From NCBI GenBank assembly GCA_965261065.1, contig OZ253444.1:3844001-3908000 (forward strand): a stretch of 64,000 nt of DNA. The letters are read 5' to 3'. Position numbers and translations under genes: made by a program. The stretch comes from JAKZVK01 sp965261065 (GTDB taxonomy: Bacteria > Acidobacteriota > Terriglobia > Bryobacterales > UBA6623). Of the stretch, positions 41,824-50,149 are shown piece after piece (the stretch's first letter is position 1; the number at the start of each line of letters is the position of its first letter). The notes beneath the pieces were generated by a model. The model was given only the letters and a program-made list of their open reading frames with translations. It did not search any database and had not been told where the DNA came from.

Positions 41824-42049
41824 CAATGGTGACTGGTCCTCATGCTGCCGGGTTTCTGCTTGGGGTCGAGCAACCCTGCGGGGCACGGCATGCCGCGCCC
41901 GCGACTCGATGCGTCAACCGCTGGACGCCTCACGCTCCTTCCATCCGCGCCCCGACAAACAGAGCCCCCAACGGGGGGCGGCACAACTATCAGCCCAGCG
42001 GCGTAAGCCCTGGGAAACCCACCCACCATCCGGCCGGAGCCCTGCAAGA

Positions 42050-42067
42050 TCTTGCCATATGGCAAGA
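42050..42067. repeat. Perfect 18-bp palindrome
   Basis: TCTTGCCAT/ATGGCAAGA with no spacer, in repeat-rich intergenic DNA. A possible protein-binding site or cruciform; no neighbouring promoter supports a specific role. Confidence 0.5.
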
Positions 42068-42334
42068 AGGTAGGGGCGATACAGCTTTTGGCCCCAGCCT
42101 TCTGATCACTTCCATCGATGGACGTCGAACCTCCGTCGGTCTGATCAAGCGCATGCCACCTCGGCCCAGCCGCGCAACGGTGCCTTAATACTGGCCCATT
42201 CCGTCAACACCGGGATCGATCGCCCAACCCGCCCCCTGCCGATTGGACGTCTGGGTTCCCAAGCCGCGCAGCGGCGCCTTAATGCTAGCCCCGGGTGCCA
42301 ACCCGGGGACTGGTCGCCCAACACACCTCTCTAT

Positions 42335-42390
42335 CTGATTCGGGGCCTTGGTCCGGCGTCCGAAGACGTCGGTCCAAGGCCCCGAATCAG
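42335..42390. repeat. Long hairpin, 17-bp perfect stem
   Basis: CTGATTCGGGGCCTTGG at 42335-42351 pairs perfectly with CCAAGGCCCCGAATCAG at 42374-42390. The inner TCCGGCGTC/GACGTCGGT adds a mismatched extension closing on CGAA. There is no T-tract. Confidence 0.75.
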
Positions 42391-42994
42391 GTGGGCTGCT
42401 GACGCCCAAGGCTCAGCCCGTAGCGTGGATCTCGTTCTTGAGATCCGCGGCCTTCTCTCGATCCTACGTGCACCCCGCCTCCGCCATGCGCCACGATCTC
42501 ACCAAACCGCGTGCTTGACGAACCAACCTCCCGCTCCGTCAACCCAACACCGCCCGGCCCTCGCCCCGCCAACGCATGCGACCTCGGCTTAGCCGCGCAG
42601 CGGTGGCCGGATGTCAGCCCTCGGTGCCGGCGAAGCCGAAACCCAGGGCCCCCCCCTACACCGTTCCAGCCCTGAAAGGGGCGTTGGACCGGCCCTGAAG
42701 CAACCGCTTGAGCCCCATCGAAAAGTAGTAGTCTGGACTGGACCCCTACGGCGAGGCCAAGAAATTAGGGACGGGTTGCAGTTGACTGAAAAAGCATAGC
42801 GAATCCAGCCCAATGGGGGCATGATCAAGTTAGCCGGGGAAGCGGAGGCGGGCTCTGCTGGAGAGCAACCCGCCAAGGAATACCCGGCCGCAGACTCATC
42901 GAAACGATGAGGGCGGGGTGTGCGCCTACTCAGGCCGCATCCCGCCTTGTGCTGCGCCATCGGATCGATAGATCTGCTCATGCCTTACGAAAAC

Positions 42995-43816
42995 TCAGGC
43001 GGCGTCAGCCGCCTCTTCCCACAGCCGCTCATACTCTTGCGGCGGCCGGTAGCCCAGCGACGAATGCAATCGTGTGCGATTGTATTCCTGCTCAATATAA
43101 GCCCCGATCGCGGCCTGCGCCTGGGCCAAACTTTCATACTCGTTGCAGTTGACTTCCTCGCTTTTCAAAGTCTTGAAAAAGCTTTCCACGTACGCGTTGT
43201 CCTGCGGGCAGCCTTTGCGGCTCATCGATATCCTCGCGCCCGCTTGCCGCAGTGTGGCCACATAAGCTTCCGCAGCGTACTGCGAACCTTGATCGGAATG
43301 ATGAATCCAACCCGGCGCCGGACGCCGGCTGCTCAACGCTTGGTGCAGCGCCGCCAGCGGCAATTCGGTTTTCAGGTTCGGACCCACGGCCCAACCCACC
43401 ACGCGCCGCGAATACACGTCCAACACCACCGCCACATAGACGAAGTGGTTTCCCAATCGCACGTAGCTGAGATCCGAGCCCCACAGCTTGTTGGGGCCCG
43501 TGGGTTGGACCTCGCGCGTCAGGTTCTCGTAACACCGCAACGAGTGCTTCGAATCGGTCGTTTGCGGAACGGTGCGGCGACGTCGCCGCAAGAGATTCTC
43601 TTCGCGCATCACCCGCTGCACGCGCTTGCGATTGACCAGTAGCTTTTGACGGCGCACCTGTTGGGTCGTCCGCCGGGTGCCGTAGGCCGGATGGTCCAAG
43701 GCGGCCTGGACAATGGCCTGCCGCAGTTCCCCGACCGGCTCGCGGTCGGGTTTGCCCTGGCGGTAGAGGCTGGCTCGCGCCAGCCCGCTCAAGCGGCACA
43801 AATCGCGTGCGCTCAT
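42995..43816 (-). CDS. IS3-family transposase OrfB
   Basis: 273 aa rve-type integrase. An N-terminal HTH_21-like region (ALDHPAYGTRRTTQQVRRQ, RVMREENLLRRRR) precedes the DDE core: LWGSDLSYVRLG (D), WIHHSDQGSQYAAEAY (D) and NAYVESFFKTLKSEEVN (E), with LHSSLGYRPPQEYE at the end. The ATG overlaps the orfA stop as ATGA at 43816-43813. IS3 elements usually make OrfAB by -1 frameshifting; here termination-reinitiation is what the sequence shows. The frame is intact. Confidence 0.93.
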   Translation of the reverse strand: MSARDLCRLSGLARASLYRQGKPDREPVGELRQAIVQAALDHPAYGTRRTTQQVRRQKLLVNRKRVQRVMREENLLRRRRRTVPQTTDSKHSLRCYENLTREVQPTGPNKLWGSDLSYVRLGNHFVYVAVVLDVYSRRVVGWAVGPNLKTELPLAALHQALSSRRPAPGWIHHSDQGSQYAAEAYVATLRQAGARISMSRKGCPQDNAYVESFFKTLKSEEVNCNEYESLAQAQAAIGAYIEQEYNRTRLHSSLGYRPPQEYERLWEEAADAA

Positions 43817-44199
43817 GTTGCCTTGCCGCCTTGCGGCTCGTACTTCGTTAGCGACGCGCCGGTTCCACTGACGATGCTCGGCCGGCGCAGATCCTCGACA
43901 CGCCGCAAGGCTGCGGACAAAAAATCAATCTCCATGGCCTGGCGGCCGACTTTGCGTTCCAGCTCCGCGAGACGGGCCTGGGCTTCGCGGCCGGGCTCGA
44001 CGCGGGCGCTGCCGCCCGGACGCCGTCCAGCGCCGGGAAAAGCTCCCTCGACGCCGTAGCGCTCGACTTGTGCCAGCCAGTCGTAGAGCTTTTCGCGCTT
44101 CACCTCGAGCTCGCGTGCTAGAGCCGAGCCCGACTCGCCGGCTTCGAGCCGCCGGACGGCCGCCAGCTTGAACTCCTTCGTGAATCGTCTTCGAGACAA
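43813..44199 (-). CDS. IS3-family transposase OrfA
   Basis: 128 aa. The helix-turn-helix (RRRFTKEFKLAAVRRLEAGESGSALARELEVKREKLYDW) is typical of IS3 OrfA, followed by a leucine-zipper-like coiled coil (ARLAELERKVGRQAMEIDFL). I chose TTG 44199 because AAGGAGG lies 5 bases upstream and it is the only start with a ribosome site; the frame from 44406 runs into the IS110 leader. It ends in ATGA overlap with orfB. Confidence 0.85.
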   Translation of the reverse strand: MSRRRFTKEFKLAAVRRLEAGESGSALARELEVKREKLYDWLAQVERYGVEGAFPGAGRRPGGSARVEPGREAQARLAELERKVGRQAMEIDFLSAALRRVEDLRRPSIVSGTGASLTKYEPQGGKAT

Positions 44200-44299
44200 T
44201 TGAACCTCCTTCCCGTTCCCTGGTTCATTGTCCCTTCTTTCCTGGTCTCGCTTTTCGGGTCCATTCCAGTCTGTTTCAATGCATAGGTAGTGGCAAAGA

Positions 44300-44370
44300 G
44301 GAATCCTCCCGGGGGCAAAATGCTGAGAGCGGCCACGCGGTCGGCTCAGAGCCAATCCCAGGAGGATTCC
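44300..44370 (+). promoter_or_regulatory. Fold-back hairpin over the IS110 ribosome-binding site
   Basis: GGAATCCTCC (44300-44309) is perfectly complementary to GGAGGATTCC (44361-44370), which contains the AGGAGG ribosome site of the transposase starting at 44371. Transcripts entering from outside would fold and hide the site. The 51-base loop also has smaller GC stems. Confidence 0.6.
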
Positions 44371-45399
44371 ATGCCAGAACTCTACTACATCGGACTCGAT
44401 GTCCATAAGAAAAGCATCAGCTTCTGCATCAAAACCGGGGACGGAACGATCGTCCAGCGCGGTCAGGTCGCGGCCACTCGCGCCGCCCTGACCGCTTGGG
44501 CGTCAGCCCTCGAGCGCCCTTGGGTGGGCGCGCTCGAAGCCACCCTGTTTACCGGCTGGATTTACGATCACCTCCAGCCCTTCGCCCAGGAACTGCAAGT
44601 CGCACACCCGGCCATGCTCAAGGCCATCGCCTGCGCCAAGAAGAAGAACGACCGTCTCGACGCCACCAAGATCAGTGACCTGCTGCGCTGCAACCTGCTG
44701 CCGCGCTGCTACGTGGCGCCGCCTGCCCTGCGCGAGTTGCGGCGCGTGCTGCGCTATCGCAATCTGCTGCTGGGCGAAGCCGTCCGCATGAAGAACAAAA
44801 TCAGCGGGCTACTGATGGAAGTGGGCGAACCCTACGATGCCCGGCGGCTGCACGGGCGCAACTATTTCTACTCCTATCTCGACAGCCTGCGCGACACGCC
44901 CGAGTCGGTGATCGAGCTGCTCGCCATCACCCGCGGCAGCCTGGAAATGTTCGATCGTTTGCAGCAGGAGTTACTGCGCGGATTGCGGCGCCATCCGCTG
45001 TTGCGGGAACGCGTCGAGTTGCTGCAGTCGATTCGCGGCGTGGGGGAGGTGACGGCGTTGACCTGGGCGCTGGAGACCGTCGAGCCCGAGCGCTTCGGTT
45101 CGCTGGGCCAGGCGGTGAGTTACTGTGGGTTGTGTTCGGCACAGCGCGAGTCGGCCGGCAAGACGCAGCGGGGACCGCTGTCGAAGCAGCGCAACAAGCA
45201 TTTGCAGCGGGTGCTGATCGAGGCGGCGAAACTCGCGCCGCGCTGGAACCCGCAACTGCACGACGTCCATGAGCGGGAGTTGACGCGCGGGTCTCGCAAT
45301 CGCGCGACGTTGGCCGTGGCGCGCAAGTTGGTGGCGTATCTGCGGGCCGTGGACACCAGTGGCCGCACGTTCGTGCCGCGGGTTGCGGCCGAGGCGTAA
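44371..45399 (+). CDS. IS110-family transposase (DEDD recombinase)
   Basis: 342 aa. The N-terminal RuvC-like DEDD domain has YYIGLDVHKKSISF (D), GALEATLFTG (E) and KKNDRLDATKISDLL (D-D). The C-terminal transposase-20 domain has LLQSIRGVGEVTALTWALE and GSLGQAVSYCGLCSAQRESAGKTQRGPLSKQRNKHLQRVL with its catalytic Ser region. IS110 enzymes are guided by a non-coding bridge RNA made from the element ends. AGGAGG precedes ATG 44371 within the fold-back stem listed separately. Element ends could not be fixed: no inverted repeats or target duplication are expected for this family, and IS3 abuts on the left. Confidence 0.92.
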   Translation: MPELYYIGLDVHKKSISFCIKTGDGTIVQRGQVAATRAALTAWASALERPWVGALEATLFTGWIYDHLQPFAQELQVAHPAMLKAIACAKKKNDRLDATKISDLLRCNLLPRCYVAPPALRELRRVLRYRNLLLGEAVRMKNKISGLLMEVGEPYDARRLHGRNYFYSYLDSLRDTPESVIELLAITRGSLEMFDRLQQELLRGLRRHPLLRERVELLQSIRGVGEVTALTWALETVEPERFGSLGQAVSYCGLCSAQRESAGKTQRGPLSKQRNKHLQRVLIEAAKLAPRWNPQLHDVHERELTRGSRNRATLAVARKLVAYLRAVDTSGRTFVPRVAAEA

Positions 45400-45645
45400 C
45401 GAGGAGAATTTGCTTTTTTTCTGTTAAAAGGAGAAACGAAGAGTTTCATCGACGCTGTGCGGTGTCACGAGCGGCCCGCCGGTACTCGCCTGTTGGGGAC
45501 TACGCGAAGGAGTTTGCTGGGAGTTTCCTGGGAAATTTCTGATGCGTCCGTATCTCTGTTTCGAGGCCGGCGGGCCTGAAAACCCAAACTGAATCTTCCG
45601 CGACGGTCCCCCGGCCGGTACGGTGGGGCGACCCGATGCGCGCAC
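45400..45645. other. Non-coding tail of IS110, possible bridge-RNA end
   Basis: Starts with a T-rich GCTTTTTTTCTG just after the transposase stop. No gene is present. It contains several short complementary segments (GCGGCCCGCCGG, CCGGCGGGCC). It may include the right end of IS110; the 142-bp array begins directly after it. Confidence 0.45.
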
Positions 45646-46213
45646 ATGGATGTCTGGTCACGTGACTCGTTGACCTTGCGACTTGATTCGCAAAAACGCT
45701 CGGGCTGCGAAGCGTCACTGCTGAAGACAACGCCCCCGCTGACGGGAGGATTCGGATGACTGCGTCCATCCTTGACAGATACCTATCATGGATGTCTGGT
45801 CACGTGACTCGTTGACCTTGCGACTTGATTCGCAAAAACGCTCGGGCTGCGAAGCGTCACTGCTGAAGACAACGCCCCCGCTGACGGGAGGATTCGGATG
45901 ACTGCGTCCATCCTTGACAGATACCTATCATGGATGTCTGGTCACGTGACTCGTTGACCTTGCGACTTGATTCGCAAAAACGCTCGGGCTGCGAAGCGTC
46001 ACTGCTGAAGACAACGCCCCCGCTGACGGGAGGATTCGGATGACTGCGTCCATCCTTGACAGATACCTATCATGGATGTCTGGTCACGTGACTCGTTGAC
46101 CTTGCGACTTGATTCGCAAAAACGCTCGGGCTGCGAAGCGTCACTGCTGAAGACAACGCCCCCGCTGACGGGAGGATTCGGATGACTGCGTCCATCCTTG
46201 ACAGATACCTATC
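45646..46213. repeat. Four perfect tandem copies of a 142-bp unit
   Basis: Units start at 45646, 45788, 45930 and 46072, each beginning ATGGATGTCTGGTCACGTGA, with a ten-base remnant (ATGGATGTCC) at 46214. I saw no differences between copies. Each unit contains the palindrome GTCACGTGAC, the stem TTGCGA-CTTGAT-TCGCAA, and GGGAGGATTCGGATG, which looks like a ribosome site plus start codon. The length is not a multiple of three, so no frame spans the array. The unit is far longer than a CRISPR repeat and there are no spacers. Confidence 0.95.
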
Positions 46214-46443
46214 ATGGATGTCCCTACATTTTCCGGAGAGCACGAAGTACCCCCATTCCTCCTCAGGCCGATGACGTAGCCGAAGAAACGGAAGTCGTCC
46301 TCGTCCTGGGAGCCTTCGGTAGCGAACCAGGTCCAGTTCGAATCGGGAGTGAAGAACTTGGCGTGCACGGTGGGGTCTTCGGTGTTCTCCTGGCTGTAGA
46401 GCGGTGGCAGATGCCGCCGCAGCTCCTCGGGGAGGAGTTTCAT
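46214..46443 (-). pseudogene. DUF2958-family protein, 3'-truncated and frameshifted
   Basis: The N-terminus MKLLPEELRRHLPPLYSQE with DPTVHAKFFTPDSNWTWFAT and DFRFFGYVIGL matches the DUF2958 family common on plasmids and integrative elements. After VIGL the frame reads RRNGGTSC, but a one-base shift restores EWGYFVLS, the expected continuation, so a base is missing near 46263. The rest of the gene is replaced by the 142-bp array. AGGAGG precedes ATG 46443. The function of the family is unknown. This remnant marks the surrounding region as mobile DNA. Confidence 0.75.
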
Positions 46444-46662
46444 GGCATCCTCCTGTTCGTTTTTTGGGACGGGTCTGCCCTGAGTAGGGCAGGGAAAGGA
46501 AGCCGGGCCTCAGCTATGGCCGAAGCGCCGGCAGAGGAAGCATATCATTGGGGCGGAAAGAGTCAAGAAGGGGGCAGGGAAACGGGACGCCACGTGTCAG
46601 GATACACGGATGGTACGTAAAGTCCGTGGACTCAAGGTCATCAAAATTGATCTGATGGAGCC

Positions 46663-46881
46663 GTGGCTGACGAAGCGGATGAGGCGATCAAAGAGGCCTT
46701 CGGTCGCCGCGTTCGCGAATTACGCAAAGAGCAGGGTCTTTCCCAGGAAGCTCTAGCACTTGTCTGTGATCTGGACCGAACGTACATTGGCGGGATCGAA
46801 CGCGGCGAGCGCAACGTCAGCCTAATCAACATCGAGAAAATCGCCGTGGCGCTGGGCGTGCCAGTACGGGAGCTATTCTGA
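46663..46881 (+). CDS. XRE-family transcriptional regulator (R-M controller-like)
   Basis: 72 aa, a single helix-turn-helix of the Xre/C-protein type: VRELRKEQGLSQEALALVCDLDRTYIGGIERGERNVSLINIEKIAVALGV. Its size and position directly before a restriction endonuclease fit the controller (C) proteins that delay endonuclease expression after entry of an R-M system. It starts at GTG 46663 with GGAG upstream; the stop overlaps the endonuclease ATG by one base (TGATG), so translation is coupled. The operator (C box) was not identified with confidence. Confidence 0.85.
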   Translation: MADEADEAIKEAFGRRVRELRKEQGLSQEALALVCDLDRTYIGGIERGERNVSLINIEKIAVALGVPVRELF

Positions 46882-47936
46882 TGCCCGAAGCCCACGGCTA
46901 TCTTCAGGCGCTCTTGAAAAAACTCGGGAAGGTGCGTGAGAAGGCCGGACTGTCTACGGCGCAGCTCGAAGAGCGGCTGATCCTCGGGCCGGGATGGGTC
47001 GCCCGGTTCGAGCACGGTGAAAGCGTCCCCAGCATCGACATGCTGATGGCGATCCTGCATGAAACAGGCGTGGGGCTTCAGGACCTGCTCGAAGGCCTGC
47101 CTGTGCCCGAAGCTGCGGTCATAGAGCGCTCCATCTTCGCGGAGCAAGCCGGAAACGATCTCACTATCCATTTCCGCTATGCGAATCACGACGCGGAATA
47201 CACGCTGCCGGGTAGTACGCTGGAGGCTTTCGAGGCGGTCATCAAGACGCTGCGCGACGGCCTGGCGCGGCTGGTTGCGAACGAGAGACAGAGTGGGGCG
47301 CTGAAGGCGGACGCGGTCGCGCGGGCCTTTCTGGAGGGGGTGAAGCAGTGGCCGCATGCGAACCCATCGGATCTGTGGTGGTTCGTGATTTACCGGGCCT
47401 ACTGCGATCCCTACAATCACCCGGCACGGTTTGCCCGCCTAGACTTCACGCAAAGCTGGAAGCGGACGAGTGGTTGGGCATTGGAAGAGGTTCTGGTCCG
47501 GCACTACGGACCTTTCTTGAAAACGCGTAGCGTCAATCTGTTCATCGCCGATGGTGCGGCAAAGCAGCGGTTGGTGGATGACATGCACCTTGAGGACAGG
47601 GTTGAAGCGGACAAGATTGATGTTGTGCTCACCGGCGACACGCCGCGGGGACAGCGATTCTTCGGCGTTGTTCACGTCAAGGCAAGCTTTGCCGAGCGCC
47701 GGACAGATGATGTTCCGCTCAGCATCGCTCTAACGCGCGGCGGTTATACGTCGCCGCTGTGGACGATGGACTGCAAGAGCATGCCGGGCGAGCATCCCGT
47801 CAATCGTGGCGAGCTGGGCGACGTGGGCGGTCCGCGCAGCGCCAAGCGGAAGGACATTGAGGACGAGGGTTACTTCACGGGATGCTTTGCATACAACAGG
47901 AACACGCGGCCGAGTCCTGGCAACCTGCCCGAGTAA
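46881..47936 (+). CDS. Type II restriction endonuclease, BsaWI-like, with N-terminal XRE domain
   Basis: 351 aa. Residues about 8-70 are a second HTH (VREKAGLSTAQLEERLILGPGWVARFEHGESVPSIDMLMAIL). The rest resembles the BsaWI family: WPHANPSDLWWFVIYRAY, TQSWKRTSGWALEEVLVRHYG (catalytic-Glu helix), EADKIDVVLTG (catalytic Asp region), FFGVVHVKASFAERRTDDVPLS (the x-K motif) and LWTMDCKSMPG. BsaWI relatives cut around a CCGG core, so a CCGG-containing site is a reasonable guess. The frame is intact, so the enzyme may be active. The cognate methyltransferase gene converges 52 bp away but is disrupted, which makes protection of host DNA questionable. Confidence 0.8.
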   Translation: MPEAHGYLQALLKKLGKVREKAGLSTAQLEERLILGPGWVARFEHGESVPSIDMLMAILHETGVGLQDLLEGLPVPEAAVIERSIFAEQAGNDLTIHFRYANHDAEYTLPGSTLEAFEAVIKTLRDGLARLVANERQSGALKADAVARAFLEGVKQWPHANPSDLWWFVIYRAYCDPYNHPARFARLDFTQSWKRTSGWALEEVLVRHYGPFLKTRSVNLFIADGAAKQRLVDDMHLEDRVEADKIDVVLTGDTPRGQRFFGVVHVKASFAERRTDDVPLSIALTRGGYTSPLWTMDCKSMPGEHPVNRGELGDVGGPRSAKRKDIEDEGYFTGCFAYNRNTRPSPGNLPE

Positions 47937-48800
47937 CGGCGGGTGCATGCCTGTGACTTCAGCAATCCGGACGACGCGTTTTCTCGTTTTATCCTTGAGC
48001 GCTGGCAGGTGTTTCCAAAAGATTGAGGGACTGCTGAAAGCTGTGTTTAACGGCCTTCAGGCGTTTATTGGAGGCCTCGACTTGCTCTGAATCGATCTCG
48101 AAGCCGACGTACGAACAGTCCATCTTCAACGCGGCGATGCCGGTCGTGCCGGAACCTGAAAACGGGTCGAACACGACGACACCTGAACCAGCCTTTCCAT
48201 AGGCGTCGATGCAACGTCTGGGCAGTTGTTCTGGAAAGCGTGAGTAATGTGCCGTGCCGTCGATCTTCTCATTCTGGAATTCCCAGACGGTCGGCACGGG
48301 CGGCGCAATCTGGAATTCATGATCTTCTCTTCTTGCCAGCAGAAAAATGGGTTCATGCTGACGGTGCGGGCGGCGGCAGCGGCCTTCTGGCATGGCGTTT
48401 CGCTTGCGCCAGACAATCTCTCCCCGGAACAAATAGCCCTGGTCGCATAACGCGATTACCAGCCGGTTCGGAAGGGCGAGAAGGTTGCCGTATCGAAGCC
48501 AAGGGGCGGCGGAATCGACGAAGGCCCGGCGCTTCGCACGCGGCTTCACATACGCGGAATTTTCAGGCGAGAGCCCATTGCGGTCGGGACCGAGAGAGCT
48601 GTATTTGCGGTCGTCGAGACGCCAGTTGATGGGCGTGTTGTAGGCGTCTCCGATGTTGATCCAGACGATTCCGGTCTGCTTCAGCTTTGGCAGAAAGCTG
48701 ATGAATATGTCAGCCATGCGCTGAACGTAGTCGCGAGGGTCGTCTTCGACGCCGTGCCCTTTGGAAAGACGCTGGCCCCAATAGGGCGGGGAAGTCACTA

Positions 48801-49964
48801 GTGTAGGGCGCCATAAATACTGTAACTTATATTGGCTTCCCATCGTCTCTATTAACAGGAGGCATGGGATGCGAAGAGCACAACCAGTAACTTTGAACAC
48901 AGCGCAATGCAAGCAGTTGGACCGCTACGCGCGCGGCCGCCAAGTCGCCGTTCGTCTCGCCCTGCGAGCCAGGATTGTCCTGCTGGCCGCCCACGGTCTC
49001 GAGAATAAGCAGATCGCCGCACAGCTCGGTGTCTCGCGGCAGTTGGTGGCCCGCTGGCGCACGCGCTTTCTCGAAAGCGGCATCGCCGGCATTGCAAAAG
49101 ACGCCCCACGGCCCGGTCGTACACCTGCCGTCTCGAAGCAGAAAGTACAGCAGATCATCCACAAGACCACCCGCGAGAAACCGTCCAACGCCACACACTG
49201 GAGCCGCCGCACCATGGCCGCCGCGGCCGGCGTCAGCGCTTCCACCGTGGGACGGATTTGGCGCGCCCATGGCCTCAAGCCCCACCGCGTCAAGACCTTC
49301 AAGCTCAGCAATGACCCGCGTTTCGCCGAGAAACTCGACGACATCGTCGGACTCTATCTCAATCCGCCTGAGCATGCTCTGGTTCTCTCGCTCGATGAGA
49401 AGTCCCAAATCCAAGCCCTCGATCGCACCCAACCCGGCCTGCCGCTCAAAAAGGGACGCGGCCAAACGATGACCCACGATTACAAGCGCAACGGCACGAC
49501 CACCCTGTTTGCGGCGCTCAACACTCTTGACGGCAGCGTGATCGCCGAGTGCATGCCCCGACACAGCCACCAGGAATGGTTGCGCTTCCTGCGCTTAATT
49601 GACCGCCGCACTCCCAAGGACAAACAGCTTCATCTCATCGTGGACAACTATGCCACCCACAAGCATGCCGCTGTGAAGCGTTGGCTCGATCGTCACCCGC
49701 GCTTCCACATTCATTTCACCCCGACCTCGGCGTCGTGGCTGAACATGGTCGAGCGATTCTTTCGCGATCTCACCGTCAAGCGCCTGCGCCGCGGCGTGTT
49801 TCGCAGCGTGGACGAGCTCGTCGCCGCCATTGACGACTACATCGCCCAGCACAACGAGCATCCCACGCCCTTCATCTGGACCGCGACCGCCTCCGACATC
49901 CTCGAGAAAGTCAAGCGCGGACGTGCCGCCCTGCATAAGGTGCAATCTGCTTGACGCACTACAC
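48801..49964 (+). mobile_element. IS630-family insertion sequence, copy 2
   Basis: 1164 bp, ends GTGTAGGGC and GTGTAGTGC, flanked by TA at 48799-48800 and 49965-49966. Inserted in the DNA methyltransferase gene. It is in inverted orientation relative to copy 1, 21 kb away. Confidence 0.95.
48869..49954 (+). CDS. IS630-family transposase
   Basis: 361 aa, essentially identical to the copy at 26555 apart from PFIWTA in place of PFLWTA. DDE residues lie in SLDEKSQIQA, LIVDNYATHK and WLNMVERFF. Intact frame. The near-identity shows recent transposition or gene conversion between the two copies. Confidence 0.95.
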   Translation: MRRAQPVTLNTAQCKQLDRYARGRQVAVRLALRARIVLLAAHGLENKQIAAQLGVSRQLVARWRTRFLESGIAGIAKDAPRPGRTPAVSKQKVQQIIHKTTREKPSNATHWSRRTMAAAAGVSASTVGRIWRAHGLKPHRVKTFKLSNDPRFAEKLDDIVGLYLNPPEHALVLSLDEKSQIQALDRTQPGLPLKKGRGQTMTHDYKRNGTTTLFAALNTLDGSVIAECMPRHSHQEWLRFLRLIDRRTPKDKQLHLIVDNYATHKHAAVKRWLDRHPRFHIHFTPTSASWLNMVERFFRDLTVKRLRRGVFRSVDELVAAIDDYIAQHNEHPTPFIWTATASDILEKVKRGRAALHKVQSA

Positions 49965-50149
49965 TAGGACATCGATGCTTTCGTCTGGTAGCCCGGCAAT
50001 CAGCTCCCGGCAATCGCCAGCCGTGACGGCGTCAATGTCGAAAGAGCCGATCTTGTCAGGCAAACGCGGAACCTCCTGCTACGGTACGAATCGTCATCAT
50101 CGCTCACCGAGGTTTTCGGCGTCAACTTGTGGCGACGGTCGCGAGGATA

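Larger units (their letters stand above)
41570..42730. other. Repeat-rich intergenic region
   Basis: About 1.2 kb without a recognised gene. It holds two near-perfect 20-bp palindromes (41601-41620 and 41881-41900), a diverged copy of the 37171 repeat, the TCTTGCCATATGGCAAGA palindrome (42050-42067), the 56-base hairpin at 42335, a CGTGGATCTC/GAGATCCGCG stem (42424-42449, also at 52642) and phrases such as AGCCGCGCAGCGG and CAGCCCTGAAAGGGGCG known from planctomycete and acidobacterial intergenic DNA. Confidence 0.6.
42732..44272 (-). mobile_element. IS3-family insertion sequence (approximate ends)
   Basis: Contains overlapping orfA and orfB. Probable terminal inverted repeats are CTGGACTGGACCC (42733-42745) and, as complement of the right side, CTGGAATGGACCC (44258-44270), both followed inward by an A..GCGAG similarity. 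No target duplication could be fixed, so ends are uncertain by a few bases. About 250 bp of non-coding sequence lies between orfB and the left end. Confidence 0.7.
47989..50063 (-). pseudogene. N4-cytosine-type DNA methyltransferase, split by IS630 copy 2
   Basis: Two parts, 50063-49967 and 48798-47989, separated by the IS plus TA duplication. Joining them restores DAVTAGDCRELIAGLPDES-IDVL-VTSPPYWGQRL. The beta-class order is seen: SPPY (motif IV) near the N-terminus and VVFDPFSGSGTTGIAALKM (motif I, FxGxG) near the C-terminus, with the target-recognition region between. TTG 50063 with AGGAGG 8 bases upstream is the probable start. The 48912 start of the remaining open frame lies inside the IS, so any product would lack the motif X region. 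It is the partner of the adjacent restriction enzyme. Confidence 0.85.

Noticed and set aside
42589..42981. 130-aa minus-strand frame left of the IS3 genes
   Set aside because: It crosses intergenic repeat text and the IS3 end, with no family similarity.
45646..46213. CRISPR array or iteron origin
   Set aside because: The unit is 142 bp with no variable spacers and no cas or rep gene nearby. Kept only as a tandem repeat.
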